IMG/VR virus record: IMGVR_UViG_3300048921_000352
Span: 1-39,864 of that record
Direction: 5' to 3' (one strand)
Source: a virus
DNA length: 39,864 bases
The notes below the pieces were generated by a model that saw only the letters and a program-made list of their open reading frames with translations, searched no databases and had not been told where the DNA came from. The translations under genes and the position numbers were made by a program. Within the stretch, counting starts at the first letter, position 1, and the number at the start of each line of letters is the position of its first letter. Of this stretch, positions 7,061 to 15,730 are shown piece after piece.

Positions 7061-8671
7061 ATGGGATTTTTTCGAAAAGACCCGACTGAGTTGCTGATGC
7101 GTGAGGCGATCAAGCTCGCCAAGTCGGCAAACGAAGCCCGACCTATCGTCGCTCAAGGCGGCGGTGGCGGTGTTGAGACCCGGTGGCGCGGTGCCTCCCG
7201 GGTGCTGCGTAGCATGGCCAGCTGGATACCCGGTCTTGGTAGCCCGCGTCGGGATCTCAATCAGAATGAGCGGCGAATGCTGGTAGCTCGTTCGCGGGAT
7301 GCCATGCGCAATCACCTGATCGCCCGTGCAGCCATCACTCGCCTACGTACCAACGTCGTTGGCACCGGTCTGGTTTGCCGCGCACAGATCGACCATGACG
7401 CGCTTGGCCTCGACGAACTACAGGCCGATGCAATCAACGCTCAGCTTGATCGTTTGTGGTCGTTGTATGCCGATGACCCTCGGGAGTGTGACGCCGAGGC
7501 GTCGCTCAATCACTACCAGCTACAGGCATTGGTGTTGATCTCGTCGATGGTAGGCGGTGATGTATTGGTGGCCAGTCCCGACGATGAGCGTCCTGGCTGT
7601 GTGTTCAGTACTCGGCTGCAATTGATCGAGTCAGATCGGGTGTGCAACCCGGCTGGGCAACTGGATGGCGTTAACCTGGTGGACGGTGTCGAGTTTGACC
7701 GTCTCGGCTCGCCGGTGGCCTATCACGTCTGCAGCGGCTACCAGAACGAATACACCTCCGGCCAAGCGCTTAGTTGGGAACGGTTGCCAGCCTTCGGAGA
7801 GGCCACTGGCCGGCGCCGTGTGATGCACGTCATGGCGGACAAGGAGCGGCCAGGGCAAAAGCGTGGCGCGCCCTATTTGGCTCCGGTGCTGGAGCCGCTG
7901 CAGAAGTTGGAGCGCTACAGCAGTGCCGAACTGATGGCGGCGGTGATCTCGGCGATGTTCACCGTGTTCATCAAAAAGACCAATGACTTTCAGGTTGGCA
8001 ATCTGCCGCTGACGGCACTGGCCAACGAAGGTGACGGCGTTGGAGGCGACACCACCGGCGATGGTGAGTTGGCCTTGGGCGAGGGCGCCATTGTCGATTT
8101 GGGCCAAGGTGAAGAGCCAGTGATCGCCAATCCTGCGCGACCCAACGCGCAATTCGATCCGTTCTTTACCGCCGTCGTTAAGGAAATCGGCGCCGCGCTC
8201 GAACAGCCAATGGAAGAGCTTTTGCTGCATTACAGCAGCAGCTATAGCGCTGCCCGCGCCGCCATGTTGCAGGCGTGGCGGTTCTACAGCCTGCGTCGTT
8301 GGTGGCTGATCTGTGACTTCTGTCAGCCCAGTCGCGAGCTGCTGATTGATGAAGCGGTGGCAAGGGGGCTGATCAAATTGCCGGGCTACGCCGATCCGGC
8401 CAAACGCAAAGCGTACTGCCAAGCGATCTGGATCGGTCCGGCCCGTGGCGCTATTGATGAACTGAAGGAGGCCAACGCCGCCGGCAAGCGCATTGAAATC
8501 GGCGTCAGCAATGAAACGCTGGAAACAGCCGCAATGACCGGTGAACCGTGGCAGCAGGTTTACCGACAGCGTGTGCGCGAGGTCGAGCAACGCCGCAAGG
8601 ATGGCCTGCACGTCTTGCCCAAAGGGCGAGAACAGGAAACTCCACCGCCCAACAACCCCAACGAGGAATAA
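7061..8671 (+). CDS. Portal protein, lambda gpB family
   Basis: This 536-residue protein belongs to the lambda-type portal family. Recognisable parts are the early RDAMRNHLIARAAITRLRTNVVGTGL segment (given here only as a region near residues 75-105), the SSMVGGDVLV and VFSTRLQLIESDRV strands, and the SAEL MAAVISAMFTVFIK helix of the stem and crown. The dodecameric portal forms the DNA channel at one vertex and nucleates head assembly. Its C terminus is charged and low in structure (GREQETPPPNNPNEE). It follows gpW directly and is followed by the protease gene after two bases, so all head genes form one operon. Confidence 0.92.
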   Translation: MGFFRKDPTELLMREAIKLAKSANEARPIVAQGGGGGVETRWRGASRVLRSMASWIPGLGSPRRDLNQNERRMLVARSRDAMRNHLIARAAITRLRTNVVGTGLVCRAQIDHDALGLDELQADAINAQLDRLWSLYADDPRECDAEASLNHYQLQALVLISSMVGGDVLVASPDDERPGCVFSTRLQLIESDRVCNPAGQLDGVNLVDGVEFDRLGSPVAYHVCSGYQNEYTSGQALSWERLPAFGEATGRRRVMHVMADKERPGQKRGAPYLAPVLEPLQKLERYSSAELMAAVISAMFTVFIKKTNDFQVGNLPLTALANEGDGVGGDTTGDGELALGEGAIVDLGQGEEPVIANPARPNAQFDPFFTAVVKEIGAALEQPMEELLLHYSSSYSAARAAMLQAWRFYSLRRWWLICDFCQPSRELLIDEAVARGLIKLPGYADPAKRKAYCQAIWIGPARGAIDELKEANAAGKRIEIGVSNETLETAAMTGEPWQQVYRQRVREVEQRRKDGLHVLPKGREQETPPPNNPNEE

Positions 8672-8673
8672 CC

Positions 8674-9906
8674 ATGCCCCGCGCATTTGAGCTGGCTGCA
8701 TCGCAGCCTTGGCTGATGCTGCCTGGCGCCCTGGACAACCTGCTGACCATTGCAGATCGGATGGGCGATCCGGCAGCGCTGGAAACCCGCACCGGTATGC
8801 GGCTGGATAACAGTCGAACTGTGAGTGTGCGCAATGGCGTGGCCATCATTCCGGTGGTCGGCCCGGTGTTTCGTTACGCCAATCTCTTCACTGAGATCAG
8901 CGGCGCGACGAGCACTCAGGTGTTAGCCACCGACCTGCAAACGGCGCTGGATGATCCCAAGGTCAGTGCAATCATCCTGAACATCGACAGCCCTGGCGGC
9001 GTAGCGGCTGGCATCAACGAGCTGGCCGACCATATCCATTCGGCCCGTGATCGTAAACGCATTGTCGCCTACATCGGCGGCACTGGTGCCAGCGCCGCTT
9101 ATTGGATTGCTTCAGCGGCCAGCGAGATCGTTATCGACGAAACCGCCCTCGCTGGCAGCATCGGTGTAGTCGTCGAGGCTGTCGTCGGCGGTGAAGAAGC
9201 CAACGGTCGCAAGCGCTACCAGATCGTCAGTCGCAACGCGCCCAACAAGCGAGTGGATCTGGCCACCGAAGAAGGTCGGGCCAAGGTCGGCGAGACGGTC
9301 GACGCCATGGGCGACGTGTTCGTGGCCAAAGTGGCCCGCAACCTGGGGGTGGATCCTGAGCGCGTTCCCGAGATGGGCGACTTCGGCGGTTTGCGCGTGG
9401 GCGCCGCCGCCGTTGAGTCCGGCTTGGCCCACCGCCTTGGCTCACTCGAAACATTGATTACACAACTGGCCAAACCGGCCGCAACCCAACCGAGGAAATA
9501 CAACATGACCACCGTCAGCAGCACGGCGGAGTTGCGTGAGGCGCTGGCCGCCGGCACGGATCCGCAAACCATCGAGATCGCTCAAGCCGGTCAACCGGAT
9601 CTTGAGAGTGTTCGCACCCAAAGCCGTGAGGAGGGTGCTACCGCCGAGCGACAGCGCATCACCGGTATCAACGCCATGGCCAGCAAGGGTTTCGAGACCG
9701 AGATCGCCGCCGCCATCGATGCCGGCACCTCGGTCGAGGCCACCGCTCTGCAGCTGTTTAAGGCGGCGCAGGATCGCGGTATTTCACTGAGTGCGATCAA
9801 GGCTGATGCCACCGGCGCGTCGACATCTACTCCGACGGGCGATGCCGCTCAGGGTGAACGTAAAGCAGTTGTGAACGCCATTGTTGAAGGCGCCTCGCGC
9901 CGCTGA
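8674..9906 (+). CDS. Head maturation protease, S49 family (lambda gpC-like)
   Basis: This 410-residue protein has a ClpP-fold S49 (SppA/SohB-like) domain in residues about 50-270. The nucleophile is Ser140 in GGTGASAAYW, and the general base is probably Lys192 in NAPNKRVD; oxyanion-type glycines occur in IDSPGGVAAG. The protease processes prohead proteins, including its own scaffold tail. The ATG at 8674 follows the portal stop by two bases; longer in-frame readings extend into portal coding sequence and lack family residues. The C-terminal part from residue 278 is separately translatable as a scaffold, as with lambda C and Nu3. Confidence 0.9.
   Translation: MPRAFELAASQPWLMLPGALDNLLTIADRMGDPAALETRTGMRLDNSRTVSVRNGVAIIPVVGPVFRYANLFTEISGATSTQVLATDLQTALDDPKVSAIILNIDSPGGVAAGINELADHIHSARDRKRIVAYIGGTGASAAYWIASAASEIVIDETALAGSIGVVVEAVVGGEEANGRKRYQIVSRNAPNKRVDLATEEGRAKVGETVDAMGDVFVAKVARNLGVDPERVPEMGDFGGLRVGAAAVESGLAHRLGSLETLITQLAKPAATQPRKYNMTTVSSTAELREALAAGTDPQTIEIAQAGQPDLESVRTQSREEGATAERQRITGINAMASKGFETEIAAAIDAGTSVEATALQLFKAAQDRGISLSAIKADATGASTSTPTGDAAQGERKAVVNAIVEGASRR
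9505..9906 (+). CDS. Nested in-frame scaffold protein (Nu3-like)
   Basis: An internal ATG at 9505, in frame with the protease gene at its residue 278, is preceded by GAGGA at 9492-9496, eight bases upstream. It would make a separate 133-residue product starting MTTVSSTAELREALAAG. The product is helical and Ala/Glu/Arg-rich, as expected for a scaffold that is cleared from the prohead. In lambda, Nu3 is made in exactly this way from inside gene C. The good ribosome site is seen; the separate product is inferred. Confidence 0.65.
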   Translation: MTTVSSTAELREALAAGTDPQTIEIAQAGQPDLESVRTQSREEGATAERQRITGINAMASKGFETEIAAAIDAGTSVEATALQLFKAAQDRGISLSAIKADATGASTSTPTGDAAQGERKAVVNAIVEGASRR

Positions 9907-9918
9907 TTGGAGATCCTC

Positions 9919-10269
9919 ATGAGTAATCCTGAACGCCAAACCTACGTCCCCGACCAACTGTCGGCGGGCGCCTTTCCGGTGATCATCGATACAGTCGTGA
10001 TTGCTTCCGGACAAAAACTCAACCGTGGCGCCGTCCTCGGTCAGGTCAAAACCAGTGGTGAGTTTGTCCTGGCCAAAGCGTCAGCAACTGATGGCTCCGA
10101 GACGCCAGTGGCAATCCTCGATCAGGCTACCGATTCGACCAAAGGCGCGCAGATCGCGCCTATCCGCCTGACCGGCGAAGTGCTGGCCAGCCAACTCACT
10201 CTCGGCGAGGGCTTCACCCTGGCGCAGGCGAAAGCCGCGCTACGTGCCCTGAGCCTGTTCGTTCGTTAA
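9919..10269 (+). CDS. Head decoration protein, lambda gpD family
   Basis: This protein of 116 residues starts at the ATG at 9919 (MSNPERQTYVPDQLSAG), which has GGAG at 9909-9912. The central GQKLNRGAVLGQV and PVAILDQATD segments are typical of the lambda gpD / HDPD-like decoration fold, which binds threefold positions on the expanded capsid and stabilises it against DNA pressure. It sits between protease/scaffold and the major capsid gene, the same order as lambda C, D, E. Confidence 0.85.
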   Translation: MSNPERQTYVPDQLSAGAFPVIIDTVVIASGQKLNRGAVLGQVKTSGEFVLAKASATDGSETPVAILDQATDSTKGAQIAPIRLTGEVLASQLTLGEGFTLAQAKAALRALSLFVR

Positions 10270-10282
10270 TTCGGAGTTCTAA

Positions 10283-11311
10283 ATGGATATTTTTGATACC
10301 CGCACCATGCTCGAAGCGGTTGAGCAGATGCCGACTGCGCGCCGTTTTTTGTTGAACACGTTTTTCAACGGTGGTAGCCCAGTGACGTTCCCGACCAAAA
10401 CGGTCGACATCGACATTATCAAGGGCAAGCGAAAAATGGCTCCCTTTGTTCACCCGCGTCTGCCTGGCAGTGTGTCGTTGCGTGAGGGCTACACCACCAG
10501 CAACTACACCCCGCCTTACATCCAACCCAAGCGCGAAACCACTGCCGAGTTGGTACTCAAGCGTTCGGCTGGTGACAACCCGTTTTCTTCGCGTACTCCA
10601 TTGGAGCGGGCAGGGCAGTTACTCGGCAAGGATCTGCGCGACTTGGACGATGAAATCGTACGCCGTGAGGAGTGGATGTGTGCTCAAGCCCTCACCACCG
10701 GCAAAGTCCGCGTGATCGGCGAAGGCGTGGACGACACGATCGACTTCCTGATGTCCAGTGATCACAAGATCAGCTTGGGCAGCGGGCAATGGAACAGTTC
10801 TGACGGTGACCCTATTGCCAATCTGCGTGGCTGGAAACGCAAAATCGCCAAGGACTCTGGACGTACAGCTAACACCGTCGCCATGAGCGGTGAAGCACTG
10901 GATGCCTTCCAGTCGAATGCGACGGTGATGAAGCAGCTCAACACTCGCCGCGTCGATATGGGCCTGATCAAGCCTGAGGAACTGCCCGACGGTGTGACGT
11001 ACCTCGGCTATCTGAATGATCCCGGCGTCGACCTTTATGGCTATGACGAGTGGTACCTGGATGACGACGAAGAAGAACAGCCGATGATTCCGGCTGGCGG
11101 CCTGATTCTCGGTTCGACTTCGACGCGCAACGCCATGTTGTATGGCGCGATCCAGGATCTAGAAGCCGTGGAAAGCGGCTTGGTCGAAGCGGCGCGCTTC
11201 CCGAAAAGCTGGGTGACCCAAGAGCCAAGCGCTCGTTGGCTGAAGCTCCAGAGTGCGGCATTGGCTGGCCTGCTCGAACCGGATGCCTTCATCTACGCCA
11301 AGGTGGTGTGA
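10283..11311 (+). CDS. Major capsid protein, lambda gpE family
   Basis: This 342-residue protein of the lambda gpE (Phage_cap_E) family has the N-terminal FDTRTMLEAVEQMPTARRFL segment, the FPTKTVDIDIIKGKRKMAPFV strand-rich part and C-terminal LVEAARFPKSWVTQEP and WLKLQSAALAGL segments that are typical of the family. The length is normal. It forms the HK97-fold shell. GGAG lies about eight bases before the ATG at 10283. The gene is followed after one base by a small head gene. Confidence 0.93.
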   Translation: MDIFDTRTMLEAVEQMPTARRFLLNTFFNGGSPVTFPTKTVDIDIIKGKRKMAPFVHPRLPGSVSLREGYTTSNYTPPYIQPKRETTAELVLKRSAGDNPFSSRTPLERAGQLLGKDLRDLDDEIVRREEWMCAQALTTGKVRVIGEGVDDTIDFLMSSDHKISLGSGQWNSSDGDPIANLRGWKRKIAKDSGRTANTVAMSGEALDAFQSNATVMKQLNTRRVDMGLIKPEELPDGVTYLGYLNDPGVDLYGYDEWYLDDDEEEQPMIPAGGLILGSTSTRNAMLYGAIQDLEAVESGLVEAARFPKSWVTQEPSARWLKLQSAALAGLLEPDAFIYAKVV

Positions 11312-11312
11312 C

Positions 11313-11531
11313 ATGGCCAAGAAAGCCGAGTTTCTGGTGATTGATGGTTGCGTGCAGGATGGCCGCGTCGTTGTCGTAAAGGGCGAGCCATACAGCCCGC
11401 CACATAAAGAAATCGAGGAAGCGTTACTCGCTGAGGGGCGCATCGCCCCGCTCAAGGATCCGCGAGCACAAGAACTGCTGCGCCAACTGTCGGACGTTGC
11501 CAATGAGGACGAAAACAGCGGAGGTGAGTGA
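11313..11531 (+). CDS. Small head protein of unknown role (FI position)
   Basis: This 72-residue protein (MAKKAEFLVIDGCVQDGRVV start) lies in the place where lambda keeps FI, between the major capsid and FII-like genes. It has a short beta-rich N-terminal part and an acidic C terminus (NEDENSGGE). I do not recognise a precise family; similar short proteins follow gpE genes in Pseudomonas hybrid phages. The start at 11313 is chosen because it clears the capsid stop; the longer reading would overlap capsid coding sequence. Its stop overlaps the next start (TGATG). Confidence 0.65.
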   Translation: MAKKAEFLVIDGCVQDGRVVVVKGEPYSPPHKEIEEALLAEGRIAPLKDPRAQELLRQLSDVANEDENSGGE

Positions 11532-11845
11532 TGGGCTTTCGCGAATTAAGCGACGACATGGATGCCTTGGTTCTGGATGGCTTGGGCGATATGGCAACGG
11601 TCGGCGGTCGAGAGATCGCCGGCTTCTTTTCCGCGCCTTGGTTGCAGCCGCGCATGGGGCGAATCAACACCGCGTTGCGCGAGCCGCAATTTGAGATTCG
11701 CGTCGTCGATGCTGCAGGTTTAGAGCCGGGACAGCTGGTGGTCGTTGATCTTGCAAAGCAAGACGGGGGAGGCCAGTACGACTTGGTCAAACTTGAGCCA
11801 GATGGCTCCGGCTGGGTGGCATTGCTATTGAGGCCTAAAGCATGA
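11531..11845 (+). CDS. Head-tail joining protein, FII-like
   Basis: This protein of 104 residues starts at the ATG overlapping the previous stop. The N-terminal helix (FRELSDDMDALVLDGLGDMA) is followed by a beta-rich part (FEIRVVDAAGL, LVVVDLAKQ, YDLVKLEPDGSGW VALLL). Size, position and fold pattern fit lambda gpFII-type head completion proteins, which bind gpW at the head vertex and receive the tail. No decisive motif is visible. Confidence 0.6.
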   Translation: MGFRELSDDMDALVLDGLGDMATVGGREIAGFFSAPWLQPRMGRINTALREPQFEIRVVDAAGLEPGQLVVVDLAKQDGGGQYDLVKLEPDGSGWVALLLRPKA

Positions 11846-12498
11846 GCGTTGGCAGTCACTTCAAATCCTCGGCCGGCGGCGGGATGATCTCGCTGCAGAC
11901 CTCGACGGCAGACCTGAAAGCATTTCAGGACTTTGCCGCCGTGTTGCCAAAAGCAGCGGCCAACGCTCAGCGTAGAGCCATCAACAAAACCCTGCGTTGG
12001 CTTGCCACACAAATCGCCCGCGCCGTTGGGCGGCAGGAACGGATTGCGGTTGCTGCTGTGCGGCAGCGCCTGCGAGCGTACCCGGTCAGCGGTGGAGCGA
12101 ACAGCGGCAAGCTGTGGTTCGGCCTCAATGCCATGGAGGCGAGTCGCATAGGCCGGCCTCGGCAGAGTCGCTCCGGTGTCTCAGTGGCAGGCCGGCGCTT
12201 TCAAGGTGCGTTCTTCAAAAAGGTCTACGGCAACAGCGCTGACGTCTGGATCCGTACCGGCAGCAAGCACTTCAGGGCGAGCGATTATCCCGACAGCGAT
12301 GTCAGCAGGGCGGTCGGCGCGAGTTCGGGCTGGATCGCCGAACATGACAACCGCTTCCCGCTGGCTAAAGCCAAGGTGTCTCTGGAGCAGGTCCGACCAC
12401 ACTTCGAAAGCTGGGTGCGCAAAGCTGACGAACACCTGGTGCATGTCCTGCAGCAGGAACTCAATTTCGAAGTGCAGAAGCACTTGAAGGGGAAGTGA
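11842..12498 (+). CDS. Minor tail protein Z-like
   Basis: This 218-residue protein resembles lambda gpZ / prophage minor tail protein Z: an N-terminal helix with AAANAQRRAINKTLRWLAT, a basic region with VRQRLRAYPVSG and SGKLWFGLNAM, a YGNSADVWIRTGS segment and a C-terminal helix. In lambda it helps fit the tail to the head. It overlaps the previous gene by ATGA. It marks the seam between the lambda-like head genes and the P2-like tail genes. Confidence 0.75.
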   Translation: MSVGSHFKSSAGGGMISLQTSTADLKAFQDFAAVLPKAAANAQRRAINKTLRWLATQIARAVGRQERIAVAAVRQRLRAYPVSGGANSGKLWFGLNAMEASRIGRPRQSRSGVSVAGRRFQGAFFKKVYGNSADVWIRTGSKHFRASDYPDSDVSRAVGASSGWIAEHDNRFPLAKAKVSLEQVRPHFESWVRKADEHLVHVLQQELNFEVQKHLKGK

Positions 12499-12499
12499 T

Positions 12500-13039
12500 G
12501 TGACGGATCAAGTCGACGAGCCGTTCAGTCTTGAACAGCTGTATCACGCCATCGAGCGGCGCATTCAGGAACACTTCCCGGGCCTGCAGGCGGTGTGCAT
12601 GTGGCCGGATGATTTGGATCGCTTGCCGCTGCCAGCGATACTGATCGAATTGGCTGAGATGGAGCCGGGTCTCGATCCGGGAACCGGTGAAACCGGCTTG
12701 GCCTGCAAGTTCGAGGCACGGGTGATCACCGATCCGATTCAGTCGGATCATCATCAACAAGCGGTGTTCCTAGCGGGCCACCTCGCCGCGTTGCTGCGCA
12801 TGCAGTGCTGGGGTGTTGAGGTCGAACCGGCTGAGTTCGTTCAGGCCATGCAGGACTGGACCAAACCCGAACTGGACGGCTATACCGTCTGGGTCGTGGA
12901 GTGGACACAGCAGATCTACCTCGGTGACGCCGAATGGCCATGGCCGGATCAGCCACCGGGCACGCTGCTGTTAGGCGTTGATCCTGATGCGGGGCCAGCC
13001 AACCGGGACAAGTACTTTGCGCCGGAGAGTCTGGCATGA
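12500..13039 (+). CDS. Tail completion-type protein (Mu gp37-like)
   Basis: This 179-residue protein starts at a GTG directly after the Z-like stop, with GGGGAAG upstream. The pattern is an N-terminal helix (SLEQLYHAIERRIQEHFP), then beta strands with IELAEMEPG and CKFEARVITDP, a helix (AVFLAGHLAALLRMQ), and a Trp-rich C-terminal part (WVVEWTQQIYLG). It is like the gp37-type proteins of Mu-like phages that sit between head-tail joining and baseplate genes. The family assignment is tentative. It overlaps the baseplate V start by ATGA. Confidence 0.55.
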   Translation: MTDQVDEPFSLEQLYHAIERRIQEHFPGLQAVCMWPDDLDRLPLPAILIELAEMEPGLDPGTGETGLACKFEARVITDPIQSDHHQQAVFLAGHLAALLRMQCWGVEVEPAEFVQAMQDWTKPELDGYTVWVVEWTQQIYLGDAEWPWPDQPPGTLLLGVDPDAGPANRDKYFAPESLA

Positions 13040-13623
13040 GTGGTGGCTATGTGAGCGCCCAGCATGACCGCATGCTCGCTGGGCTTGTGAAGGACTGCTA
13101 TGTCGTGGCGGTGGATCTCGCAGCGTCACCACCGGTGTGCCGGGTGTCGGACGGTGAGTGGGTAAGTGGCTGGGTACGCTGGCACAGCATCGCCGCCGGC
13201 AAGGCGCGGCACTGGCGGGCGCCGAGCCTCAACGAGCAGGGCACCCTGATCAGTGCCAGTGGCGAGGTGGCGCAGGGCACATTCATTCCCGGCCTTTATG
13301 GTAATGGCGGCGCGCCGCCGGACAATCGCGATCACGTCGAAGTCTGGCGTTTTGACGATGGCGGATCTCTGGTCTACGACTGGCAGACGAGCAGCTACAC
13401 CATCAGTGTGCCGAGCGGCACGGTCACTATCAAGGTCGGATCAACTCTGGCCGAAGTCACCGACAACACCGTCGCCGTGAAGTCCGGAACGATCGATCTG
13501 GAGGGCGTTGTGAACATCAAAGGCCAGGTCAACATCGACGGCCCGTTGCACGCTACCCAGAGCATCACCAGCGATGCCGATATTCTGGCCACCGGCCAGA
13601 GTGACAATCATCACAAGCACTAA
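13036..13623 (+). CDS. Baseplate spike protein V
   Basis: This 195-residue protein is related to P2 gpV. It has an N-terminal OB-like part (VCRVSDGEWVSGWVRWHSIAAG), the conserved middle with GEVAQGTFIPGLYGN, and a C-terminal repetitive beta-helix (SGTVTIKVGS, SGTIDLEGVVNIKGQVNIDG). It ends in NHHKH, a histidine-rich tip like the metal-binding apex of P2 spikes. The trimer pierces the outer membrane when the sheath contracts. It opens the P2-type baseplate block (V, W, J, I). Confidence 0.88.
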   Translation: MSGGYVSAQHDRMLAGLVKDCYVVAVDLAASPPVCRVSDGEWVSGWVRWHSIAAGKARHWRAPSLNEQGTLISASGEVAQGTFIPGLYGNGGAPPDNRDHVEVWRFDDGGSLVYDWQTSSYTISVPSGTVTIKVGSTLAEVTDNTVAVKSGTIDLEGVVNIKGQVNIDGPLHATQSITSDADILATGQSDNHHKH

Positions 13624-13637
13624 CTCAACATTTATGC

Positions 13638-13660
13638 AGCCCGCCGCGTGCGGGCTTTTT
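13638..13660 (+). terminator. Hairpin with T run between V and the next gene
   Basis: A seven-base stem, AGCCCGC (13638-13644) and GCGGGCT (13650-13656), has a five-base loop and is followed by Ts to 13660. It lies between baseplate V and the next start at 13677. It probably tunes rather than ends late transcription, since the tail operon continues. Confidence 0.65.
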
Positions 13661-13676
13661 CATGCCTGGAGTCCCC

Positions 13677-13907
13677 ATGGCCAAACATCAAGATGAATCC
13701 ACTGCGTCTGAGTCCACCTCCATCAGCCCTGTGCTGATGCCCATGTCCGTGTCCTTTCGCGACACGCTCTACACCTCGCGCACTGTCGTCCTGCCGGACG
13801 GCCGCACGCTTGCGGTGGCGAAAAACAAGGTCACGGTCGATAGCGCCGACGATGTGGCGCTGAAAACGCTCAAGACTCACGGCGAGTTCGAGCAACTCAA
13901 GGAGTAA
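13677..13907 (+). CDS. Small phage protein of unknown role
   Basis: This 76-residue protein starts at the ATG at 13677, with GGAG seven bases upstream; the ATG at 13662 lies too close to the hairpin and has no ribosome site. The sequence has a Ser/Thr-rich N terminus, a SFRDTLYTSRTVVLPDGRTL segment and a helical acidic C terminus (LKTHGEFEQLKE). I do not recognise a family. It sits between spike V and baseplate W and is separated from V by a terminator-like hairpin. Confidence 0.65.
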   Translation: MAKHQDESTASESTSISPVLMPMSVSFRDTLYTSRTVVLPDGRTLAVAKNKVTVDSADDVALKTLKTHGEFEQLKE

Positions 13908-13912
13908 ACCCG

Positions 13913-14239
13913 ATGATCGGAATGGATCGCCACACCGGGCAAGCCATCTCCGGCATCGAGCATTTACGCCAGTCCATCGGGGACATCCTCGGCACGCCGT
14001 TGGTGAGCCGCCGAGAGCGTCCCGAGTATGGTAGCAAGCTGCGGCGCATGGTCGACCTGCCTGTCAACGAGGGCTGGAAAAGCGCCGTGCAGGCTGAAGC
14101 CGCCCGGGCGCTGGGCCGGTGGGAGCCACGGTTGAAACTGGAGCGGGTGCGCGTGCTGTCCGTACTGGGCGGCAAAATCAACATACAAGTCAGCGGCGAA
14201 TACCTCGGTGTGCGCGGCACGTTGGAGGTGTGGGTATGA
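13913..14239 (+). CDS. Baseplate wedge protein W (gp25-like)
   Basis: This 108-residue protein is of the P2 gpW / T4 gp25 family. The family signature is visible as HLRQSIGDILGTPLVSRRERPEYGS near residues 17-41, followed by ARALGRWEPRLKLERVRV and a C-terminal strand pair. It is the small lysozyme-like-fold wedge protein that starts sheath assembly at the baseplate. The ATG at 13913 follows the previous stop by five bases, and its stop overlaps gene J by ATGA. Confidence 0.88.
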   Translation: MIGMDRHTGQAISGIEHLRQSIGDILGTPLVSRRERPEYGSKLRRMVDLPVNEGWKSAVQAEAARALGRWEPRLKLERVRVLSVLGGKINIQVSGEYLGVRGTLEVWV

Positions 14240-15120
14240 GTACCCTGGTGGATCTGTCGGAGCTGCCGGCACCGGACGTGCTGGAACCGCTGGATTTTGA
14301 AGAAGTGTATGGCGAGGCACTCGACGTGTTTCGCGGCCATATGGGCGGGAACTGGACGGCCTCTCTGGAAAGTGATCCGGTGACCAAGCTGTTGGAGGTC
14401 GCCAGCTACATCAAGCTCGGCAACCGGGCACGGGTCAACGACGCGGCCAAATCGCAACTCCTGGCCTATGCGACGGGCGCCGATCTGGAGCACCTTGCGG
14501 CTAACGTCAATCTCAAGCGCCTGGTGATTCAACCTGCCGATCCGCTGGCGGTACCACCGGTCGAGGCGGTGATGGAATCACACGACGCTCTGCGCGAGCG
14601 TGTGCAATTGGCCTATGAGGGACTGACCACCGCCGGGCCACGTAACAGCTACATCTTGCACGCACGCAACGCGTCGGCGCTGGTGGCGGATGCAACGGCT
14701 GAAAGCCCGTCACCGGCCTGTGTGGATGTCACGGTGTTGGGCCTTGAAGGTGACGGCACGGCCAGTCCTGAACTGTTGAAGCTGGTCGCCACGGCGGTGA
14801 ATGACGACGACGTGCGCCCGGTGGGTGACCGCGTCACGGTGCGCGGCGCGCAGATCCTGCGCTACCGAGTCGACGCTGTGCTGCACATGAAAGGTGCCGG
14901 CCCGGAGAACGACGCCGCGCTTACTGAGGCGATCAAGCGGCTTGAGGCCTGGATCAACCCGCGCCGCCGGTTGGGCGTCGAAGTGGCGCGTTCTGGCGTC
15001 GATGCGCAGCTGCACGTTGCCGGCGTGGCCCGCGTGGAGCTGACGGACTGGCTGGATCTCAAACCGACCAAGGCTCAGGCGGCGTACTGCACCGGCTATT
15101 CCGTCGTGCTGGGAGGTTGA
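14236..15120 (+). CDS. Baseplate wedge protein J (gpJ family)
   Basis: This protein of 294 residues starts at the ATG at 14236. Family features include the N-terminal LVDLSELPAPDVLEPLDFEE, the middle GATGADLEHLA-like turn (YATGADLEHLAANVN) and YEGLTTAGPRNSYILHARNA. The C-terminal ARVELTDWLDLKPTKAQAAYC fits P2 gpJ. It is the large wedge component of the baseplate. The longer in-frame reading from 14119 lies in the W gene and is rejected. Confidence 0.9.
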   Translation: MSTLVDLSELPAPDVLEPLDFEEVYGEALDVFRGHMGGNWTASLESDPVTKLLEVASYIKLGNRARVNDAAKSQLLAYATGADLEHLAANVNLKRLVIQPADPLAVPPVEAVMESHDALRERVQLAYEGLTTAGPRNSYILHARNASALVADATAESPSPACVDVTVLGLEGDGTASPELLKLVATAVNDDDVRPVGDRVTVRGAQILRYRVDAVLHMKGAGPENDAALTEAIKRLEAWINPRRRLGVEVARSGVDAQLHVAGVARVELTDWLDLKPTKAQAAYCTGYSVVLGG

Positions 15121-15121
15121 T

Positions 15122-15730
15122 ATGCGCAGTCTCTTGCCGCTCAACAGCACTCCCCTGGAACGGGGTATCGAGGCGACATTCGCCGAAGACACGTTGATTC
15201 CGCTGCGTACCTTGTACAACCCCGACACTTGTCCGGTGCACCTGCTGCCGCATCTGGCCTGGGCCTGGTCGGTCGACCGCTGGGATCCGGCGTGGTCGGA
15301 GTCGGTCAAGCGTGCCGCCATCAAGGCGTCGTTCTTCATCCACAAGCACAAGGGCACCATCGGCGCCTTGCGTCGAGTGGTTGAGCCGCTGGGCTACCTG
15401 ATCGAGATCGTCGAATGGTTCAACACCGTGCCGCAGGGCGTGCCTGGCACCTTCGCGCTGAAAGTGGGGGTGCTGGACACCGGCATCACCGAGGAAATGT
15501 ATCTCGAACTTGAACGCTTAATCGACGACGCCAAGCCCGTCAGCCGACAACTTACCGGCTTGGCCATCAGCCTGGAAACCCAAGGCAATTTAGACATTGC
15601 CGTGTCCCTTTATGACGGCGACGAAATCGACGTTTACCCGCCCGTTATGCGTGACATTGAGGTCACCGGCAGCATTGGCGTGGTCGGCCGCGAACACACC
15701 ATAGACACTCTGGACGTTTATCATGATTGA
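15122..15730 (+). CDS. Baseplate tail protein I (gpI family)
   Basis: This 202-residue protein matches P2 gpI: N-terminal SLLPLNSTPLERGIEATFA, the LLPHLAWAWSVDRWDPAW Trp-rich segment and FIHKHKGTIGALRRVVEPLG. It joins the J ring to the tail fibres. GGAGG lies just before the ATG at 15122. Its stop overlaps the fibre gene by eight bases. Confidence 0.9.
   Translation: MRSLLPLNSTPLERGIEATFAEDTLIPLRTLYNPDTCPVHLLPHLAWAWSVDRWDPAWSESVKRAAIKASFFIHKHKGTIGALRRVVEPLGYLIEIVEWFNTVPQGVPGTFALKVGVLDTGITEEMYLELERLIDDAKPVSRQLTGLAISLETQGNLDIAVSLYDGDEIDVYPPVMRDIEVTGSIGVVGREHTIDTLDVYHD

Noticed and set aside
7631-8701. A 356-residue minus-strand frame opposite the portal gene
   Set aside because: It is antisense to a clear lambda-type portal, with shadow composition and no ribosome site.
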